A stretch of 64,000 bases of DNA from Pedobacter chinensis (GCF_003339865.1 NZ_QPKV01000004.1:496001-560000), one strand, 5' to 3'. Shown: positions 37,269-45,907, counted from the first letter of the stretch. Numbers and translations: made by a program. The notes: generated from the sequence alone by a model not told the origin.

Positions 37269-37658
37269 ATGGAAAAAAAAACTTTTAGTCCTTGGAAATG
37301 GCAAGACGAACGCAGTTATGTTCAGGCAGTTGAAGTGAAAAATAACACGGGTACATTATACTGTTCCGGTCAGGCAGCTATTGATTCCAATGGTATATCA
37401 AGCAATGAGGACATGAAATCACAACTTCAGCAGTCAATTTCTAATTTAGAAGAAGTAATCACTTCGGCAGGTTATGAATGTGAAGGTATTGTACGGTTAA
37501 ATGTTTATACTACATCTATGGAGGAACTTTGGCCGCATTTCCCTATTCTTCAGGAATGGATAGCCAGACACAATATTAAACAGGCTCTGACTGCCATGGA
37601 AGTTAACGTTTTATTTGAAACATTAAAAGTTGAATTGGAAGCTACGGTTGTAAAATAA
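37269..37658 (+). CDS. RidA-like protein without the catalytic arginine
   Basis: 129 residues with the RidA/YjgF fold (LYCSGQAAIDSNG, SISNLEEVITSAG, IVRLNVYTTSMEE, and VELEATVVK at the end). RidA enzymes use an Arg in a PARS-like motif to hydrolyse reactive enamines and imines. Here the aligned stretch reads KQALTAME, with no Arg, so it probably lacks imine deaminase activity. The promoter has two Fnr-like boxes. Confidence 0.85.
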   Translation: MEKKTFSPWKWQDERSYVQAVEVKNNTGTLYCSGQAAIDSNGISSNEDMKSQLQQSISNLEEVITSAGYECEGIVRLNVYTTSMEELWPHFPILQEWIARHNIKQALTAMEVNVLFETLKVELEATVVK

Positions 37659-37680
37659 TTTGATTAAAACAGCAACTTCC

Positions 37681-37724
37681 AAAACATCATAGAAGATTTT
37701 TAGATCTTCTATGATGTTTTTTTC
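37681..37724 (+). terminator. Terminator of the RidA gene
   Basis: AAAACATCATAGAAGAT pairs perfectly with ATCTTCTATGATGTTTT around a 6-base loop, with a T-run. Confidence 0.95.
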
Positions 37725-37735
37725 TAGTAAAAAAG

Positions 37736-38058
37736 TGCGGTAAATGGAAAGTGGTAATCCTAATTCATTTGATTAAAAAGCGATACAGTACATTGAGAAA
37801 AGGATGTCTTTCTATAGCAGAACGAACTTTGAGCCTGCAATGGAAAAGATGGAGGCAACCGGCTTGATCACACGAACCGTCCATATGAGTAAACCTCCGT
37901 TGAAAGTGGATTATCAGCTGACCGATTTTGGCAAGACCTTAATCCCTTTACTCCAATTCATTTCCCAATGGGGAATGGAAACGGCAAAAATCAATAATAA
38001 GGATACAGTTGACTTGATAAATTATTTGCCATTAATCGTTCATTTACAGACCTTTTGA
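37736..38058 (+). pseudogene. Truncated and frameshifted HxlR regulator
   Basis: Text of an HxlR N-terminal domain (GKWKVVILIHLIKKRYSTLR) starts right after the RidA terminator with no start codon. Around residue 30 the frame shifts by one base (SIAERT joins to FEPAMEKMEATGLITRTV), and the rest runs to 38058 with the wing text VDYQLTDFGKTLIPL. The intact C-terminal frame at 37804-38058 would code 84 residues but lacks the DNA-binding start. It is a dead gene, distinct from the HxlR at 33331. Confidence 0.85.
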
Positions 38059-38122
38059 TTACAAACGTTAAAATTTTTAAGATTAGCTTGTAGGGATTTA
38101 GGGAAATACCTCATTTTATCAA

Positions 38123-38424
38123 ATGAAATTATTAGAAGTAATTAAATCATTATCAAACGAAACGCGTCTAAATATTCTTATATGGCTAAAAGATCCTTTT
38201 GCTCATTTTCCTAAGAATTAAACAATTATACGCCTGAATTAGGTGTCTGTGTATCTGACATTGCACAGAAAGCTGGAATGTTGGTTCCTACTGTTTCTGA
38301 TTATTTAAAAACAATGTCGGCCGCTCAAATCCTTATCGGTACAAGAAAGGGGCAGTGGACATATTATAAAAGAAATGAAAAATCAATTCAGGAATTAGCA
38401 AGACTTATAAAAGAAGAACTTTAA
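38123..38424 (+). pseudogene. Frameshifted ArsR-family regulator
   Basis: From the ATG at 38123, the frame reads MKLLEVIKSLSNETRLNILI up to a TAA at 38219. The protein continues in another frame from about 38215 (YTPELGVCVSDIAQ, then TVSDYLKTMSAAQ and GQWTYYKRNEKSIQELARL) to a TAA at 38422. One missing base near 38215-38218 explains it. Joined, it is a full ArsR winged helix protein of about 100 residues. CVSDI aligns with the CVGDI of intact ArsR proteins. Confidence 0.88.
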
Positions 38425-38493
38425 AATTTTTATGCTAATATTTAGTTATTTACCTAAATATCTAAATGATATAGAATGAACGATATTAAATAA

Positions 38494-38562
38494 ATTCGGC
38501 TCTGTAGAATTTTTGAAATTGATGATAATGTCTTTTATACTTCTGAAATTTTTAAGGCATAA
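38494..38562 (+). pseudogene. Deletion remnant of an alcohol-dehydrogenase-like gene
   Basis: TTCGGCTC-GTAGAA at 38495-38509 matches the start of the intact gene at 38970 (its residues 9-13), with one base lost just after it. It then jumps to text coding DDNVFYTSEIF (38521-38553), which matches VGDEVYYTPEIF at residues 81-92 of the intact protein. About 60 codons are missing between the two parts. It follows the ArsR pseudogene, so an arsR-adh pair was once here. Confidence 0.75.
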
Positions 38563-38701
38563 CTTTAAAAATCAGTTAAAGTCATATTCATCTTATTGCC
38601 TTTTGGATATAATTAGAACAAAAATACTTTTGCAAACGAGAGCTGTAAAAGTTTGCTGAATTTAAACATCTCATCCACAGACCATTTGTTAATTTAACAT
38701 A

Positions 38702-38715
38702 TAGACATTTGTCTA
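38702..38715. promoter_or_regulatory. Palindromic operator TAGACATTTGTCTA, second copy
   Basis: Identical over 17 bp (38700-38716, TATAGACATTTGTCTAC) to the operator of the isochorismatase gene when that is read in its own direction. It sits 51 bp upstream of the ATG of the dead isochorismatase copy, close to the 57-58 bp seen at the intact gene. Confidence 0.75.
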
Positions 38716-38766
38716 CGTTTATTTCTTAGAAGTTGATTTATTTTTGAATAAACAAAATCAAAAGAG

Positions 38767-38890
38767 ATGCGGAAATTGTCAATAACAAGTCTTCAAAACT
38801 TACTTCGTACAAAAGGACAGTATCTTGATTCTGAACAACCATGAACCAACCATGTTATCAATAATATTGTGATTGCAGCCAGAAAGATTC
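38767..38890 (+). pseudogene. 5' remnant of an isochorismatase-family gene
   Basis: ATG at 38767 reads MRKLSITSLQNLLRTKGQYL before a stop, matching the start of the intact gene (MEKSPKIGLQGLLRPEDS). The DNA match is clearest at TCTTCAA and TACTTCGT. After an internal deletion, HEPT and INNIVIAARKIL are readable in shifted frames and match HEPTLIINNTVGLAKATK of the intact protein (residues about 36-55). Nothing of the catalytic part is left. Confidence 0.75.
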
Positions 38891-38900
38891 TATGAGCGTG

Positions 38901-38931
38901 TTATAAAAGGAACAAAAATCAATTCAGGATT
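38901..38931 (+). pseudogene. ArsR tail remnant
   Basis: TTATAAAAGG and AAAAATCAATTCAGGA repeat the end of the ArsR pseudogene (38363-38396) with few changes. It lies directly before the intact alcohol dehydrogenase gene, so the arsR-adh order is repeated here. After it, TTTACC-N6-GGTAAA forms a small palindrome near 38930-38947. Confidence 0.65.
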
Positions 38932-38969
38932 TACCTATTTAGGTAAATGCATAAATAAATAAAATCATT

Positions 38970-39938
38970 ATGAAAGCAGCAGTGTTGAACGAGTTCGGCT
39001 CGGTAGAAAAATTTGAAATACTAGATGTTCCAACTCCAAAACCGGGAGTTGACGAAGTATTGGTAAAAGTAATGGCAACATCAGTGAATCCACTGGATTT
39101 TCAAGTTCGCAGAGGGGATTATAAAAATGAGTTACAGCTTCCGGTCATCACAGGGCATGATGTGTCTGGTGTGATTGTAGAGATTGGAACAGGTATCAAA
39201 AACTTTAAAGTAGGTGATGAGGTATATTACACTCCGGAAATTTTTAATGGATATGGAAGCTACGCAGAATATCATGTTGCCAAGGAATCCATCATCGGCA
39301 TCAAACCGAAAAATGTAAGCCATTTAGAAGCCGCGACATTTCCTTTAGCAGCAGGTACTGCCTGGGAAATGCTTTATACCCGGGCACAACTTAAGATCAA
39401 TCAAACGATTTTAATACACGGTGGTGCAGGTGGTGTGGGAATACCCACTATTCAATTGGCAAAAGCGATGGGTGCAACCGTTTATACAACAGCGAGAACC
39501 ATACACCACGAGTTTCTCAAAGGATTGGGAGCGGATTATACCATTGATTATGAAAAGGAAAATTATATCGATGCAATTTTAGAACTGAACAATAACAAAG
39601 GCGTGGACGTTGTAATCGATACAATAGGTGGCACCACACTTTCGGACAGCGGTAAGATTTTAAATCAAATGGGACAGGTCGTAACATTAGTGGATATTGA
39701 AAAACCACAGAATCTGATTCACGCATGGGGAAAAAATGCCACTTACCATTTTGTATTTACCAGACAGAGCAGAAACAAATTGGACGAACTCACAAAATTG
39801 ATAGAGTCCGGAAAACTAAAACCTGTATTAAACAAAGTATTCCCATTGTCGGAAATAGGTAAGGCGCATAGCCTGCTTGAATTTAGAGACAGTGATAAAG
39901 ATTTTTATGGTAAGGTCGGTGTACAGATCGGCAATTAA
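38970..39938 (+). CDS. Zinc-independent NADPH:quinone oxidoreductase-like dehydrogenase
   Basis: 322 residues of the medium-chain reductase family: GroES-like domain (about 1-125, with TGHDVSGVIVEIGTG) and Rossmann domain (about 125-260, with LIHGGAGGVGIPTIQLAKAM). The zinc ligands of true alcohol dehydrogenases are absent, so it is closest to quinone oxidoreductases. It is the only intact gene of the duplicated ArsR/dehydrogenase set. A SnoaL gene follows after 22 bp. Confidence 0.92.
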   Translation: MKAAVLNEFGSVEKFEILDVPTPKPGVDEVLVKVMATSVNPLDFQVRRGDYKNELQLPVITGHDVSGVIVEIGTGIKNFKVGDEVYYTPEIFNGYGSYAEYHVAKESIIGIKPKNVSHLEAATFPLAAGTAWEMLYTRAQLKINQTILIHGGAGGVGIPTIQLAKAMGATVYTTARTIHHEFLKGLGADYTIDYEKENYIDAILELNNNKGVDVVIDTIGGTTLSDSGKILNQMGQVVTLVDIEKPQNLIHAWGKNATYHFVFTRQSRNKLDELTKLIESGKLKPVLNKVFPLSEIGKAHSLLEFRDSDKDFYGKVGVQIGN

Positions 39939-39960
39939 ACAGTATTAATAAAGATCAGAC

Positions 39961-40290
39961 ATGAGCAATCAAGATGTTTTTATAAAGGCGAACAAAGCTT
40001 TGGCAGAAGGAAATTATGTGGAATTTATCACTTACTGTGCCGAAGGTATCAAATGGGAAAACGTTGGTGGAAGCACCTTCAATGGAAAGTCCGAACTCCT
40101 TAGCTATATAAGCTCAGCTTATGATGGAATAACATTCACAACAGAAAATAACATCCAAGAAAAAGATTTCGTAGTTGAGCTTGGTCAAATCGTATTCGAA
40201 AAAAACGGCGAGTCAAAAAAAAGTTCCTATTGCGACGTTTGGAATTTTAAGGATGGAATGATTTGTCAGGTAACTTCGTTTGTGATTTGA
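39961..40290 (+). CDS. SnoaL-like NTF2-fold protein
   Basis: 109 residues: QDVFIKANKALAEGNYVEFI at the start, IKWENVGGSTFNGKSELLSY, and CDVWNFKDGMICQVTSFVI at the end. It is the third NTF2-fold gene of the block. It is 22 bp after the dehydrogenase gene, so probably co-transcribed. The substrate is unknown. Confidence 0.87.
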   Translation: MSNQDVFIKANKALAEGNYVEFITYCAEGIKWENVGGSTFNGKSELLSYISSAYDGITFTTENNIQEKDFVVELGQIVFEKNGESKKSSYCDVWNFKDGMICQVTSFVI

Positions 40291-40327
40291 GAAATATAGG
40301 TATCTAAAAAGGTCTTTTTAAAAAAGT

Positions 40328-40360
40328 AATCCCCGATCGAAAGACGTTTCGGGGATTTTT
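40328..40360 (+). terminator. Terminator of the dehydrogenase/SnoaL unit
   Basis: AATCCCCGA and TCGGGGATT enclose a 12-base loop, followed by a T-run. It marks the right end of the accessory block. Confidence 0.9.
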
Positions 40361-40411
40361 ATTGTTTTTTCGTGAAGATATTGCTGTTTTTACTGAAAAT
40401 TTATTTTAAAT

Positions 40412-42163
40412 CTAAAGGTTTTTGCCAAGTTTCTCCAGCATTTCTGGTGGGATGTTATGTGTATCAACAACCAAGAAACCATCCAGGCAATCAGAAAATT
40501 TCGGATCGATATTGAATGAAATAATTTTCGCATTTAAGTTCATATACTGCCTTAGTAAAACAGGAATTTTAATGTGCGAGTTTTCTATATCTCCGATAAT
40601 GCTATCCAAATCTTTAAAAGATTCACTGCTCTCAACCAAAGTATCAGTTGCAATTGGCAATAAATCGGCTTTGAATTTATTACGTGGTTTTACATATTTT
40701 GCCATTTCATAATCGAAATGGTTTTTAGTGATGTAATCAACAATTAAAGCCTTGCTAAATTTCGAAAAGCTGTTGCTAATGCTTACCGGACCAAACATAT
40801 AACGATATTGAGGATTATCAATCAGGTATTTCAAAATTCCTTTCCACAATAAAAATAAAGGAAGCGGTTTGCCCTGATACTCTTTTCTAATCCACGATCT
40901 GCCTAACTCAATTCCTTGTCTCAGCATTGGGTAGAACTGATCTTTCATTTTAAAAAGTTCAGAAAGGTAAAAACCCCTGCGGCCCATGCTCTCTAAAATC
41001 TCATCGCCCTTGCCTATGCGATAAGCACCTACAATATTTTCTAAATCCTTATCCCAGATGAATAAGTGGTTATAGTAGATGTCATAATTATCCAGGTCGA
41101 TCTTTTTATTTGTTCCTTCGCCTACCTCACGGAAAGTAATTTCACGTAAACGGCCAATTTCTCTTAAAATATTTGGAATTTTTAGTGTGGGAACAATATA
41201 AACCTCGTAGTTTTTCTCTGTCCAAACCCTAAAATCATCTAAAGTTGCTACTTCACCTTTAATGAGTTGTCTAGATGTTTCTTCAATAACTTCAACAGGT
41301 TTTTTCTTTATTTTAAATAAATTCAGCGGATTAAAAAGTTTCTTTTCCTGATCTAAACCAACACCAAGCGCATAGGTACGGGCACGTAAAAAGTCCATCA
41401 ACTTATTACTGCTGTTCATATGTGAAACTTCGGATGGTGCTATGGGTTTACCAATGCGTACTTTAATGGTCAAGCCTTGTTTATTCAGAAATTCTGATGG
41501 TAACTTGGCAGTGCGTAACGTAGGGTGTATAAAACTTAAAATGTTAAATAAAACGCCATTGTTGCCATGGAAATAAATTGGAACAACCGGAACTTTTGCC
41601 TTCGCAATTAATTTGCCCACTACAGGGTGCCACATTCTATCGGTAACCTGTTGGGCATCCAATTTAAAGGTAGAAACCTCGCCGGCAGGGAAAATTCCGA
41701 TTGGCGTGCCATTCCTTAATAAATCAAAGGTGGTTTTTAAACCACTGATGCTCGATGAATGCTGAACATTTTCAAAAGGATTAACGGCTACGAAAAATTC
41801 ATCAAGGTTAGGAATCTTTTTCAGAATGAAGTTAACCATAACTTTGGCGTCAGGCCTAACCGTACACAAAAGCTTAACTAAAGCCAGGCCTTCTACACCT
41901 CCATAAGGATGGTTTGCAATTGCAATGAAAGGACCTGTTTTTGGAATGCTGTTTAAATCATCCTCATCAAATTCGATGGAAACACCAATTGTTTCCAATA
42001 TCTTATCTACAAACTCCAGGCCTTTAAAGTGTTGGTTTTGAGCAAAAACATTGTTGATATCATTCAGTTTCATGATCTCCATCAATAAGCCTGCTAAACC
42101 CGGCACACCAAGCTTATCTATCTTCGTCGCTTTAGCAAACTCAGAGGTAGTTATGATCTTCAT
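40412..42163 (-). CDS. olsF: Bifunctional acyltransferase, OlsF-like
   Basis: 583 residues from the ATG at 42163; the longer frame to 42217 adds 18 residues without family character. The N-terminal half is a PlsC-type lysophospholipid acyltransferase, with NHPYGGVEG standing for the NHX4D-type motif and IGIFPAGEVS. The C-terminal half (about 330-560) is a GNAT-like N-acyltransferase of the ornithine-lipid type (ENIVGAYRIGKGDEI, GFYLSELFKM, LGRSWIRKEYQG). The fusion matches OlsF, which makes ornithine lipids in Serratia and Flavobacterium. It acts at the inner membrane. Confidence 0.82.
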   Translation of the reverse strand: MKIITTSEFAKATKIDKLGVPGLAGLLMEIMKLNDINNVFAQNQHFKGLEFVDKILETIGVSIEFDEDDLNSIPKTGPFIAIANHPYGGVEGLALVKLLCTVRPDAKVMVNFILKKIPNLDEFFVAVNPFENVQHSSSISGLKTTFDLLRNGTPIGIFPAGEVSTFKLDAQQVTDRMWHPVVGKLIAKAKVPVVPIYFHGNNGVLFNILSFIHPTLRTAKLPSEFLNKQGLTIKVRIGKPIAPSEVSHMNSSNKLMDFLRARTYALGVGLDQEKKLFNPLNLFKIKKKPVEVIEETSRQLIKGEVATLDDFRVWTEKNYEVYIVPTLKIPNILREIGRLREITFREVGEGTNKKIDLDNYDIYYNHLFIWDKDLENIVGAYRIGKGDEILESMGRRGFYLSELFKMKDQFYPMLRQGIELGRSWIRKEYQGKPLPLFLLWKGILKYLIDNPQYRYMFGPVSISNSFSKFSKALIVDYITKNHFDYEMAKYVKPRNKFKADLLPIATDTLVESSESFKDLDSIIGDIENSHIKIPVLLRQYMNLNAKIISFNIDPKFSDCLDGFLVVDTHNIPPEMLEKLGKNL

Positions 42164-42257
42164 ATAAATAATTGTTAGGTTGTTGATAGGCAAAACGTGC
42201 AGGTTTTGCAATCCCAAAAATAAGATTTATATTTATAATACACATGTCATATCATAT

Positions 42258-43157
42258 ATGAGAATTTGGCTCAACAAGCATTTCGGTTTTAATAAGGGCG
42301 AATTCAATGGATTGCTAGTGCTTATATTCATTATTATTTTGTTAAAGGCAATCCCATTTTTATATGATTATTATAAGCCGGTTGAAAAGGATGATCCAAA
42401 TTTACTGGCTCAAATTAAAAAAGTAGAAATAACTGATGAGAAGAGTTTTTATTCTACCAGAGATATAATTGAAAATTCAAACCATAAAAAAACAGCAAAA
42501 CTATTTAATTTCGATCCCAATAGCTTAGATGCAGGGGGTTGGCAAACTTTAGGTTTATCTCCAAAACAAGCACAATCCATAGTAAATTATACTAGCAAAG
42601 GCGGCAGGTTTTACAAAACAGAAGATCTTCAAAAAATGTACACCATTTCTCCGGAGATGTACAGGGAACTTTCGCCTTATGTAAGGATAGAAAATCAATC
42701 GGGCAATTACCCTAAGAAAGAATATGTTTATGAAAAGAAAGAATATATTAAAAGGGCAGCTGTAATTATCGATATTAATAAAGCTGATTCAGCTCAATTG
42801 GATGAAATAAAAGGAATTGGCGGCACTTTTGCCAACCGAATTTTAAAATACAGAGAACGATTAGGTGGTTTTTATAAGAAAGAACAGCTTTTGGAAGTTT
42901 ATGGTCTGGATTCTGCGAAGTATAATGAGATCAAGGATCAGGTTTCGATAAGTGTGGCCAATTTAAAAATCATTAATGTTAATACAGCAGAATTCAATGA
43001 TCTGAAAACAAATCCCTATTTATCTTACAAGCAGATCAATGCGATTATCCAATATAGGAAACAGCATGGAAATTATTCAAGTCCTGCCGATTTAAAGAAA
43101 ATTGTAATTCTGAATCAGCAGGTCATTGATCAAATAACACCTTATATCTCCTTTTAA
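42258..43157 (+). CDS. ComEA-like helix-hairpin-helix protein
   Basis: 299 residues from the ATG at 42258 (MRIWLNKHFGFNKGEFNGLL); a longer frame from 42180 overlaps the divergent gene's leader and is not supported. An N-terminal membrane segment (about 19-37) precedes three helix-hairpin-helix units, the second being the canonical INKADSAQLDEIKGIGGTFA. Such proteins bind DNA without sequence preference, as ComEA does in uptake. The hairpin array begins 2 bp after its stop. Confidence 0.87.
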   Translation: MRIWLNKHFGFNKGEFNGLLVLIFIIILLKAIPFLYDYYKPVEKDDPNLLAQIKKVEITDEKSFYSTRDIIENSNHKKTAKLFNFDPNSLDAGGWQTLGLSPKQAQSIVNYTSKGGRFYKTEDLQKMYTISPEMYRELSPYVRIENQSGNYPKKEYVYEKKEYIKRAAVIIDINKADSAQLDEIKGIGGTFANRILKYRERLGGFYKKEQLLEVYGLDSAKYNEIKDQVSISVANLKIINVNTAEFNDLKTNPYLSYKQINAIIQYRKQHGNYSSPADLKKIVILNQQVIDQITPYISF

Positions 43158-43158
43158 T

Positions 43159-44046
43159 AGAGTTGACAACTTTCTTTCCGGTTTGTTATTAAAAGTTGTC
43201 AATGCTTAAATAATATGTCGTTGGAAGCCACAATCTTTTAGTAGAGTTGACAACTTTCTTTCCAGTTTGCTATTAAAAGTTGTCAACTCTTAAATGATGA
43301 TATGACATTGGAAGGCGCAATCTATTAGTAGAGTTGACAACTTTCTTTCCGGTTTGCTATTAAAAGTTGTCAATGCTTAAATAATATGTCGTTGGAAGCC
43401 ACAATCTTTTAGTAGAGTTGACAACTTTCTTTCCAGTTTGCTATTAAAAGTTGTCAACTCTTAAATAATATGACGCTGGAAGTCACAATCTTTTAATAGA
43501 GTTGACAACTTTCTTTCCGGTTTGTTATTAAAAGTTGTCAACTCTTAAATAATATGTCGTTTGAAGGCGCAATCTATTAGTAGAGTTGACAACTTTCTTT
43601 CCGGTTTGTTATTAAAAGTTGTCAACTCTTAAATAATATGTCGTTGAAGTCACAATCTATTAGTAGAGTTGACAACTTTATTTCCGTATGTTATTAAAAG
43701 TTGTCAACTCTTAAATGATATGTCGTTGGAAGTCACAATCTTTTAGTAGAGTTGACAACTTTCTTTTCAGTTTGCTATTAAAAGTTGTCAACTCTTAAAT
43801 AATATGTCGTTGAAGTCACAATCTTTTAGTAGAGTTGACAACTTTCTTTTCAGTTTGCTATTATAAGTTGTCAACTCTTAAATAATATGTCGTTGAAGTC
43901 ACAATCTTTTAGTAGAGTTGACAACTTTCTTTCCGGTATGTTATTAAAAGTTGTCAACTCTTAAATAATATGTCGTTGGAAGTCACAATCTATTAGTAGA
44001 GTTGACAACTTTCTTTCCGGTTTGTTATTAAAAGTTGTCAACTCTA
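43159..44046. repeat. Tandem array of eleven long hairpins
   Basis: Each unit has GAGTTGACAACTTT and its exact reverse complement AAAGTTGTCAACTC around a loop of about 18 bases, followed by a spacer of about 37 bases (ATATGTCGTTGGAAGTCACA). AGTTGACAAC starts at 43161, 43245, 43332, 43416, 43500, 43584, 43667, 43750, 43833, 43916 and 44000, so the period is 83-87 bp. Copies 1 and 3 share a broken right arm (GTCAATGC), showing that a two-unit block was duplicated. Spacers are conserved, so it is not CRISPR. The AT-rich 44047-44242 follows and holds no gene. Confidence 0.93.
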
Positions 44047-44242
44047 TAAATTAGTGGATTATTTGTCAATTAAAATTTATAAAAAAAATAAAAAAACTTT
44101 CTTCAGTAATTTCAATGTTTCAAAATAGCCAAATCACTAATTGAACCAAATACCATTTCATTCTGCAATTGCATAAATATTTAATGGTAAGTAACTATGA
44201 AATAATTGTTTATAATTGCCGCAACTAACTATAAAATAAATA

Positions 44243-45394
44243 ATGAGCCTAAGCTTTAATTTTTCTGAAACAGAAACTCAGCAGAGTGTGAAAACCATGG
44301 TCCGTGATTTTGCAGAGCGAAACATTCGTCCAAATATAATGGAGTGGGATGAGGCACAGCATTTCCCGATTGAATTATTTAAGCAATTGGGCGATTTAGG
44401 TTTAATGGGTGTTTTGGTTCCTGAAGAATATGGTGGCTCGGGATTAGGATATCAGGAGTATGTTGATGTAATTGTTGAGGTAGCGCGAGTTTGTGGTTCA
44501 ATCGGTTTATCGTTAGCAGCACATAATTCACTTTGTACCGGTCATATTCTGGCTTTTGCAAATGAAGAGCAGAAACAAAGATGGTTGCCAAAACTGGCAA
44601 CTGCAGAATGGATCGGCGCATGGGGTTTAACTGAGGCCAATACTGGTTCTGATGCATTAAGAATGATGACCACTGCTGTTGAAGATGGTGATGATTACAT
44701 TATAAATGGAGCTAAAAACTGGATTACACACGGCAAAAGCGGAGATATTGCGGTTGTAATGGTAAGAACAGGAGCGCAAGGGAGTTCAAAAGGAATTTCT
44801 GCCATTGTTGTTGAACGGGGAACACCCGGTTTTTCAGCGGGCAAAAAAGAAAATAAATTAGGTATGCGGGCATCAGAAACCACTGAAATGATTTTTGATA
44901 ACTGCCGTGTACCAAAAGCCAATTTGTTAGGTAATGTTGGCGAGGGCTTTAAACAAGCTATGAAAGTTTTAGATGGTGGTAGAATTTCAATAGCTGCGCT
45001 AGCTTTAGGGATAGCTAAAGGTGCTTTTGATGCTGCGGTTGCTTATTCAAAACAACGCCAGCAATTTGGACAGCCTATTTCCAGCTTCCAGGCAATCAGC
45101 TTTAAGTTGGCTGATATGGCGACTGAAATTGAAGCTGCAGAATTGCTGATCCGTCAGGCCGCTGATTTAAAGAACAGACATTTGCCAATGACCAAGGAAT
45201 CTGCAATGGCGAAATATTTTGCATCAGAAGTTTCAGTAAGAGTAGCAACAGAAGCTGTGCAAATATTTGGAGGTTATGGCTATACCAAAGACTTCCCGGC
45301 AGAAAAATTTTATCGCGACAGTAAATTATGTACCATAGGGGAGGGAACTTCTGAAATACAAAAGATCGTAATTGCCAGAGAAGTATTAAATTAA
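44243..45394 (+). CDS. Acyl-CoA dehydrogenase
   Basis: 383 residues with all three acyl-CoA dehydrogenase domains. [12 protein letters not shown] binds FAD, and [15 protein letters not shown] is the usual C-terminal signature. The catalytic glutamate is E367 in GEGTSEIQK. It oxidises short- or medium-chain acyl-CoA in the cytoplasm. It is a single gene, with a terminator at 45463. Confidence 0.95.
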   Translation: MSLSFNFSETETQQSVKTMVRDFAERNIRPNIMEWDEAQHFPIELFKQLGDLGLMGVLVPEEYGGSGLGYQEYVDVIVEVARVCGSIGLSLAAHNSLCTGHILAFANEEQKQRWLPKLATAEWIGAWGLTEANTGSDALRMMTTAVEDGDDYIINGAKNWITHGKSGDIAVVMVRTGAQGSSKGISAIVVERGTPGFSAGKKENKLGMRASETTEMIFDNCRVPKANLLGNVGEGFKQAMKVLDGGRISIAALALGIAKGAFDAAVAYSKQRQQFGQPISSFQAISFKLADMATEIEAAELLIRQAADLKNRHLPMTKESAMAKYFASEVSVRVATEAVQIFGGYGYTKDFPAEKFYRDSKLCTIGEGTSEIQKIVIAREVLN

Positions 45395-45462
45395 GCCGAA
45401 AGCTTAAAGACCAAAACAGGAAGCTGGGCAAGCAAGAAAAAACAAACCAAATATATTATGAG

Positions 45463-45498
45463 TAATCCGGACGGTATAATTACCTCCGGATTTTTTTT
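45463..45498 (+). terminator. Terminator of the acyl-CoA dehydrogenase gene
   Basis: AATCCGGA and TCCGGATT enclose a 13-base loop, followed by eight T. Confidence 0.93.
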
Positions 45499-45538
45499 AG
45501 CTAAATTTTTTAAAACCAATCTTTATCAGGCAATGTTT

Positions 45539-45617
45539 TGACTAATGACTAATGACTAATGACTAATGACTAATGACTAATGACTAATGACTAATGACTA
45601 ATGAACTAATGAACTAA
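45539..45617. repeat. Heptanucleotide microsatellite
   Basis: TGACTAA is repeated about nine times from 45539, then two eight-base units TGAACTAA follow. The array ends 12 bp before the start of the small gene at 45630, so its length could affect that gene's leader. Confidence 0.9.
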
Positions 45618-45629
45618 AAATTTAAAAAC

Positions 45630-45806
45630 ATGGCAAAATATTCAGAAAAAGCAGGAGAAAAGGTTGAAAAAACCATGCACGAAATGAAAGAAGGAAAACT
45701 TAAAAGCGGTTCAGGCAAAAAAGTGACCTCTAAAAAACAAGCCATTGCTATAGGATTATCTGAAGCAAGAAAAGAAGGAGCAAAGGTGCCGAAGAAGAAG
45801 CAATAA
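45630..45806 (+). CDS. Small basic DUF6496-like protein
   Basis: 58 residues: MAKYSEKAGEKVEKTMHEMK, then GSGKKVTSKKQAIAIGLSEA and a terminal lysine block PKKKQ. It matches the pattern of small DUF6496 proteins common in Bacteroidota and Proteobacteria, with the QAIAIGLSEAR helix as signature. Function is unknown. The heptanucleotide repeat lies just upstream. Confidence 0.78.
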   Translation: MAKYSEKAGEKVEKTMHEMKEGKLKSGSGKKVTSKKQAIAIGLSEARKEGAKVPKKKQ

Positions 45807-45907
45807 AGTTTAGGGGGTAGGGTTTAAGGTTTAGGTAGGGGATAGGGTTTAAAGTTTAAATATCTATAATAGAAATTAGTTTTTGCCCTGACCGGTAAAC
45901 TTTTAGC

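Noticed and set aside
42180..42257. Upstream extension of the ComEA-like protein
   Set aside because: The extension overlaps the leader of the divergent acyltransferase gene and carries no signal or domain; the ATG at 42258 fits better.
43159..44046. CRISPR array
   Set aside because: The spacers between hairpins are nearly the same in all units, the period is 83-87 bp, and there are no cas genes.
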